Shown piece by piece: positions 13,759 to 14,590 of a stretch of DNA of 14,590 nt; the stretch's first letter is position 1; the number at the start of each line of letters is the position of its first letter. The DNA lies in the NCBI RefSeq assembly GCF_949292005.1, contig NZ_CASEXV010000081.1, positions 1-14,590 of the forward strand, given 5' to 3'. Both the position numbers and the translations under genes were made by a program. The notes beneath the pieces are model-generated. The model searched no databases. It was not told where the DNA came from and worked only from the letters and a program-made list of their open reading frames with translations. The DNA comes from an uncultured Bifidobacterium sp. GTDB taxonomy: Bacteria > Actinomycetota > Actinomycetes > Actinomycetales > Bifidobacteriaceae.

Positions 13759-14590
13759 CTAGCCTTTCGAGCCTGAGGTGTCGGAACTGCTCGTGGTGTC
13801 GGTTGTGGTTGGTGACGTCGGGGCTACCTGGGTCCCCAAGGTGACCGTCGATCCCTTGTCGACCGAGTCGCCTGAGCTGACGGATTTCCCGTTCACCGTC
13901 ATGCTTGTGACGAGGTCGGCGTCGGCTGGTGTTCCCGATGCAGCCGCGACGGTCAGGCCCTGGGCCTCAAGAAGGGTTTTGGCCGTGGCGTAGGTTGTGG
14001 TGCCCAGAGTGATGCCGGAGGGGATGGTGATCTGCTCCTTGCCCTTCGACACGTACACGGTGATCGTCGTTCCCTGTGCCACCGTTCCGGATGAGGGGCT
14101 GGTGCGCGTGACCTTGCCGGACGCGACGGTGTCCGAGTACTCCTCCTCCACATTGGTGTTGAATCCGGCGTTGTGCAGGGTGGACAACACGGATGCCTTG
14201 GACTGCCCGGACAGCCCGTCGGGAACCGTGGTCATTCCCGAGGAGATGTACAGCAGAATCGTTGAACCCTTCTCGGCATATGAGCCCGCAGCGGGTTCCG
14301 TGCGCGTCACATCGTCCTTGGAGATGCTGCTGCTGCCCTCCGTCTGGGTGCTGGAGCCGACTTTGAACCCTGAATCCTCCAATGTCTGTCTGGCCTCGTC
14401 CTGGGACAGACCTGCCACCGAGGGGACCTTCACGGATTTCGGGCCGCTGGAGAACCATACGGTGACGGTGGAGCCCTTCTTGACGGTGGTGCCGCCTGTC
14501 GGACGCTGTTTCGTGATGCTTCCCGCCGAAAGAGTCGAGTCGGAGTCCGTTTTCGACACCAGCACGAGTCCGAGTGCGTTGAGCTTCTTC
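13759..14590 (-). CDS. pknB: Serine/threonine protein kinase PknB, C-terminal PASTA region (5' part beyond window)
   Basis: The last 276 residues of a membrane kinase whose gene continues past the right edge. This part lies outside the cell and binds peptidoglycan fragments or lipid II in relatives. A first, incomplete PASTA repeat starts at the edge (KKLNALGLVLVSKTDSD and on to TVTVWFSSG). A second runs from PKSVKVPSVAGLSQDEARQ to GSTILLYISSG. A third runs from MTTVPDGLSGQSKASVLSTL to TITVYVSKG. A fourth, more diverged repeat spans KEQITIPSGITLGTTTYATA to GSTVTLGT. A Ser/Thr/Pro-rich tail ends the protein. The kinase domain itself is not visible, so the name rests on PASTA repeats and on the position next to the trpG-like gene, where pknB sits in other actinobacteria. 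The stop is TAG at 13759-13761. It converges on the amidotransferase gene; the 57-base GC-rich gap between them shows no clean terminator. Confidence 0.88.
   Translation of the reverse strand, partial: KKLNALGLVLVSKTDSDSTLSAGSITKQRPTGGTTVKKGSTVTVWFSSGPKSVKVPSVAGLSQDEARQTLEDSGFKVGSSTQTEGSSSISKDDVTRTEPAAGSYAEKGSTILLYISSGMTTVPDGLSGQSKASVLSTLHNAGFNTNVEEEYSDTVASGKVTRTSPSSGTVAQGTTITVYVSKGKEQITIPSGITLGTTTYATAKTLLEAQGLTVAAASGTPADADLVTSMTVNGKSVSSGDSVDKGSTVTLGTQVAPTSPTTTDTTSSSDTSGSKG

Noticed and set aside
1..14590. Prophage, transposon, CRISPR or defence system
   Set aside because: No transposase, integrase, terminal repeats, regularly spaced repeats or defence-type domains were found. The genes are ordinary chromosomal ones.

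Overview
The window looks like chromosomal DNA of a high-GC Gram-positive bacterium, most likely a Bifidobacterium or close relative. Supporting signs are the block of actinobacterial genes at the right end (crgA, a DUF881 protein, a class E sortase, a TrpG/PabA-type amidotransferase and PASTA-domain PknB), the DUF3073 protein, the actinobacterial SCP-like protein, clear GGAG-type ribosome sites and GC-rich third codon positions. No tRNA, rRNA, CRISPR array, transposase or phage gene was found. Genus is inferred from gene content and order, not from a database match.

Left part (1-2897): a class C (pilus-type) sortase on the + strand, whose pilin substrates would be expected just outside the left edge, converges on trpS on the - strand. 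A perfect 11-bp stem-loop at the sortase stop codon separates them. trpS diverges from a DUF3073 gene.

Middle part (2898-9315): a 316-bp regulatory region leads into a polar amino acid ABC uptake operon (lipoprotein binding protein and two permeases, glutamate/glutamine/cystine type). It has no ATPase gene in view. A small SCP-like gene converges on it and diverges from glgP, a complete 820-residue glycogen phosphorylase that ends in an 18-bp terminator stem. Next come two further stem-loops and a small single-span membrane protein with an acidic tail (- strand).

Right part (9490-14590): a rhomboid protease, then a roughly 180-bp AT-richer gap with several DnaA-box-like sequences and an 18-bp terminator stem, then crgA (- strand). 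Divergent from crgA run DUF881, class E sortase and amidotransferase genes (+ strand), converging on the 3' end of pknB (- strand, cut by the window edge). The order crgA / DUF881 / trpG-like / pknB matches the classic actinobacterial origin-proximal block (Rv0011c-Rv0014c in M. tuberculosis), with a sortase inserted. This block links growth control (PknB), division (CrgA) and surface protein anchoring (sortase).

The most interesting items are the DnaA-box cluster between the rhomboid gene and crgA, the operator-like repeats before the ABC operon, the membrane-hairpin extension on the class E sortase, the long acidic N-terminus of CrgA, and several strong stem-loops. I found no clearly new multi-gene system.
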